Source of the DNA: Diplocarpon mali
Lineage: Eukaryota > Ascomycota > Leotiomycetes > Helotiales > Drepanopezizaceae
DNA length: 64,000 nt
NCBI GenBank assembly: GCA_024741835.1
Contig: JAENRP010000009.1
Span: 62,001 to 126,000, forward strand
Direction of reading: 5' to 3'
Shown: piece by piece, positions 61,679 to 64,000 of the stretch
How the letters are laid out: each line of letters starts with the position of its first letter
How positions within the stretch are numbered: position 1 is the first letter of the stretch
The notes under the pieces: model-generated
What the model was told of the DNA's origin: nothing
Seen by the model: only the letters and a program-made list of their open reading frames with translations
Databases searched by the model: none
Program-made: the position numbers and the translations under genes

Positions 61679-63811
61679 ATGGCAAAGGAGATGCTTGATT
61701 CCGACAAGGTCAATTATCTCATCTGGAGGTACGTAACGTGACGGTGACTTCGCGTGATCGACCNCCCCCACTCGGACTCGGTCGGGTTTTGCAGGTACAG
61801 TACAGTACGACACGGGATTCCGCTAACCGCCAGCGCTGCTTCGCAGGTATCTGGTAGAATCAGGTTCGTGGACACCGCCGTCCCAAGCAGCCCGGCCCTT
61901 CCTGAGAACTGACAATACCCAACCTGTCCAGATTATTCGGAGACAGCAGTCCGGCTGCAGAAGGAGTGGGACATTCGCGATCCGCAGGAACTTCCATTTG
62001 CGCCCCATGTCAAGAACCATGCATTAGTCGCGGTATTAAACCGAGGCCTGCTGTACAATGTCCAGGAACGCGAACTCGTACAGGTACGTGGGTTACGGCT
62101 CAGGCTCATGCCAACGGGATCAATCTGACGGCCCCAGCAGCAGCAGCAACAGCCGCCGCCGCCGCCGCCGCGTGCAGTGGCGGCCCCTGCTCCGGGCTTC
62201 TTCGGCCCCTTGGTGCCAGCCTCCCCGGCCGAGATGGAGGAGGAGGAGGATCACGAGAATCTCAGAAAACACCCGATCGACACGGATCAGCCACCACAGC
62301 AGTCGGGCCCCCCGCTCAAGCGACCCCGACTCAGCAATGGCTACGAGCCTGGCTTGGAATCATCGACGCCGATGGACGTCGACGACGAGGCGAACCTGGA
62401 CGAGAACGCCTATCCCTCCCCCGAACAGGTCCCGTCGCCCGTCGTGGCCACGGCCGGCCCGGAGACGGGCACCCAGATCGACCGCGTCCACGACCTGTCG
62501 CCCGCGACGGTCTTCCTCGAGCTCTCGGAGGACCCTTCGTCCAAGAATGTCGTCCTCCTTCAGTGCGAGTTTAATCCGCAGCATCCTTCCATCTTGGCGG
62601 CTGCTGGGACCGATGCGCTAGCCCGCATGTGGACCCTCCCGCATCCCAGTCCTGACTCGGGATCCGTGAGCCCCGGCACTGGCCAGGGCCGCGCTCCCTG
62701 CGCAACCCACGCGCCCCTTCTCGAGGACGGCGCATCGCCCAACACGACGGTGACGGGCCTGGCATGGTCCCCGGATGGCTCGCACATTGCCGTCGCCAGT
62801 GAGCCCCTCGAGGACGGCTCGGCGAGGATCGAGTTCTGGCATCGCGACTCCTCGCTCTCCGCCTCGTTCAACGGCTTCGACTCGCCGGTGATCTGCCTCC
62901 GATGGAACGAATCGAGCCAGCTCTGCCTGGCCCTGTCTCCGCAGGACGAGGGCAAGGGGGCGGCCCTCACCGTCATGCACCCCACGTCGGACACGTCGGC
63001 CTCGTTGGGCCTGCCAAACCACAGTCTGCTCGAGCAGCCGCTGGATGCGGTGTGGACCGGCGCGGCGACCTTCTGTGTCTGTGGGGGCAACCTCCTGCAG
63101 GAATTCACGTTCAACCATCGCGACAATGCCATCGCGGCTGGGGGGAAGTTTGCAACGCGGCCCGGGGAGCTCCTCTCGCGCATCACGTTCGACCCCCCGT
63201 CCCGCATGCTCGCCACGGCCAGCGATTCCGGGACGATAGGCGTGGGTGGCGAGTCTCCCCGCGCGACGACGCTGAGCTGACGGTTTGATAGATTTGGGAG
63301 CCATCTGGCCAGTGCCGGTCCCTCAACGCCCACCAGGGCCTGATCACGTCGCTCGTCTGGCAGCCGCCGCAGCCGCGCGCGGCCCCCGACGCGGAACGCT
63401 TCCTGGCATCCGCCGGGGAGGATGGCGCCATCAGCCTCTGGGATGTTCGCTCACCCGATACCAAGTCGAAAGCATCGATGACCATGGGCTCCGCCGTCGT
63501 CGCCCTCGCGTTCTCGCCCGACGGGGCATATCTCGCCGGCGGGACGAACGAGCGGATACTCATCTGGAACGCCGAGGACGTGAGCCTTCCCCGCGCGACC
63601 TGGACCAGAGGCGATGAGCTCGGGTGGCGGACCCCGCAGTCGCACGACTCGGGATCGGACGAGAATGAGGACCAGTTCTCGCTGTGTTGGGACGCCGACG
63701 GGCAGCGGCTCGCGTACGGGGTGAACAGTCGGGTACGTTCCACACGGCGCTGGTGCCAACAGATCTGGAGGCTAACCTGCACAGTTGGCCGTGATCAACT
63801 TCCGTCGGTGA
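61679..63811 (+). CDS. LisH-WD40 corepressor subunit, TBL1/Sif2 type
   Basis: This scaffold of a histone deacetylase complex (Set3C in yeast, NCoR/SMRT in animals) acts in the nucleus. Six exons (61679-61728, 61847-61863, 61932-62083, 62138-63241, 63292-63732, 63785-63811) give 596 residues. The LisH motif (VNYLIWRYLVESDYSETAVRL) is split by two introns around a 17-base exon. A polyglutamine and polyproline run follows at the start of exon 4, then an acidic linker with a possible nuclear localisation signal PPLKRPRLS. WD repeats are seen at VVLLQCEFNPQHPSILAAAG, TVTGLAWSPDGSHIAVAS, SLVWQPP and VVALAFSPDGAYLAGG, ending WNAEDVSLP and LAVINFRR. One N lies at base 61764, in an intron. Confidence 0.88.
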
Positions 63812-64000
63812 GCTGCGACGGGTGCCTGGGTGCATCTTCTGCTGCCCGCTCACCGGCCGACCAGCGGTCACCGGCCACCCGGATGAGCACGGGGCAAAAC
63901 TCTCTGGACGGGGGCGGCCCATGGATGGCGTGAGACCTCCCACTCCCCGACAGCAGCGCCCCCGACGGCCGGCCGCCTGCATCGTCGAGGCCAATCAAGG

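Overview
The window reads as nuclear DNA of a filamentous ascomycete (Pezizomycotina). Genes lie on both strands and carry short GT-AG introns, mostly 45-160 bases. The proteins are fungal: a Dicer-like 2 protein, a GH16 Kre6/Skn1-type beta-glucan synthesis protein, a GT34 Mnn10/Mnn11-type mannosyltransferase, an Ypd1 phosphotransfer protein and the Ssn6/Cyc8 corepressor. A leotiomycete is my guess for the class, but I could not test it. There is no rRNA, no tRNA that I could recognise, no intact transposon and no CRISPR array.

Left part (1-25.8 kb): a Dicer-like 2 gene, cut by the window start, is transcribed divergently from a 2H-phosphoesterase-like gene across a very short promoter. Next come Ypd1 and about 5 kb with no recognisable gene. 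A coiled-coil protein, a weakly supported gene on the minus strand and a two-finger zinc protein follow. An Hsp70-like ATPase diverges from an RCC1-like protein, which ends tail to tail against proteasome subunit alpha-2. That gene in turn diverges from a RING-CH membrane E3 ligase.

Middle part (26.4-41 kb): a broken mannose-6-phosphate isomerase lies beside an intact alpha-mannosyltransferase. Then come sphingosine-1-phosphate lyase, a GDSL/PC-esterase-like membrane protein that seems to have lost its catalytic residues, a mitochondrial pyruvate dehydrogenase-type kinase and the Kre6-like glucan protein. Several of these genes serve the secretory pathway, the cell wall or lipids, but nothing indicates that they form one cluster.

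Right part (43.6-64 kb): a protein with a NuiA-like domain and a probable lipidated N-terminus, ribosomal protein L3 (uL3), Ssn6/Cyc8, about 7.6 kb without a recognisable gene, a TMEM115-like Golgi protein, a 2.6 kb array of simple repeats, and a LisH-WD40 protein of the TBL1/Sif2 type. The gene-poor stretch holds an interstitial TTAGGG tract and a three-copy AT-rich tandem repeat.

Exon models were built by hand from splice signals and conserved reading frame. For most genes the exon lengths sum to a whole number of codons, which supports the models. I found no clearly new multi-gene system. The most notable points are the decayed isomerase, the two apparent pseudoenzymes, the lipidated NuiA-like protein, the palindromic E-box promoter between Dicer and the 2H gene, and two GC-AG introns.
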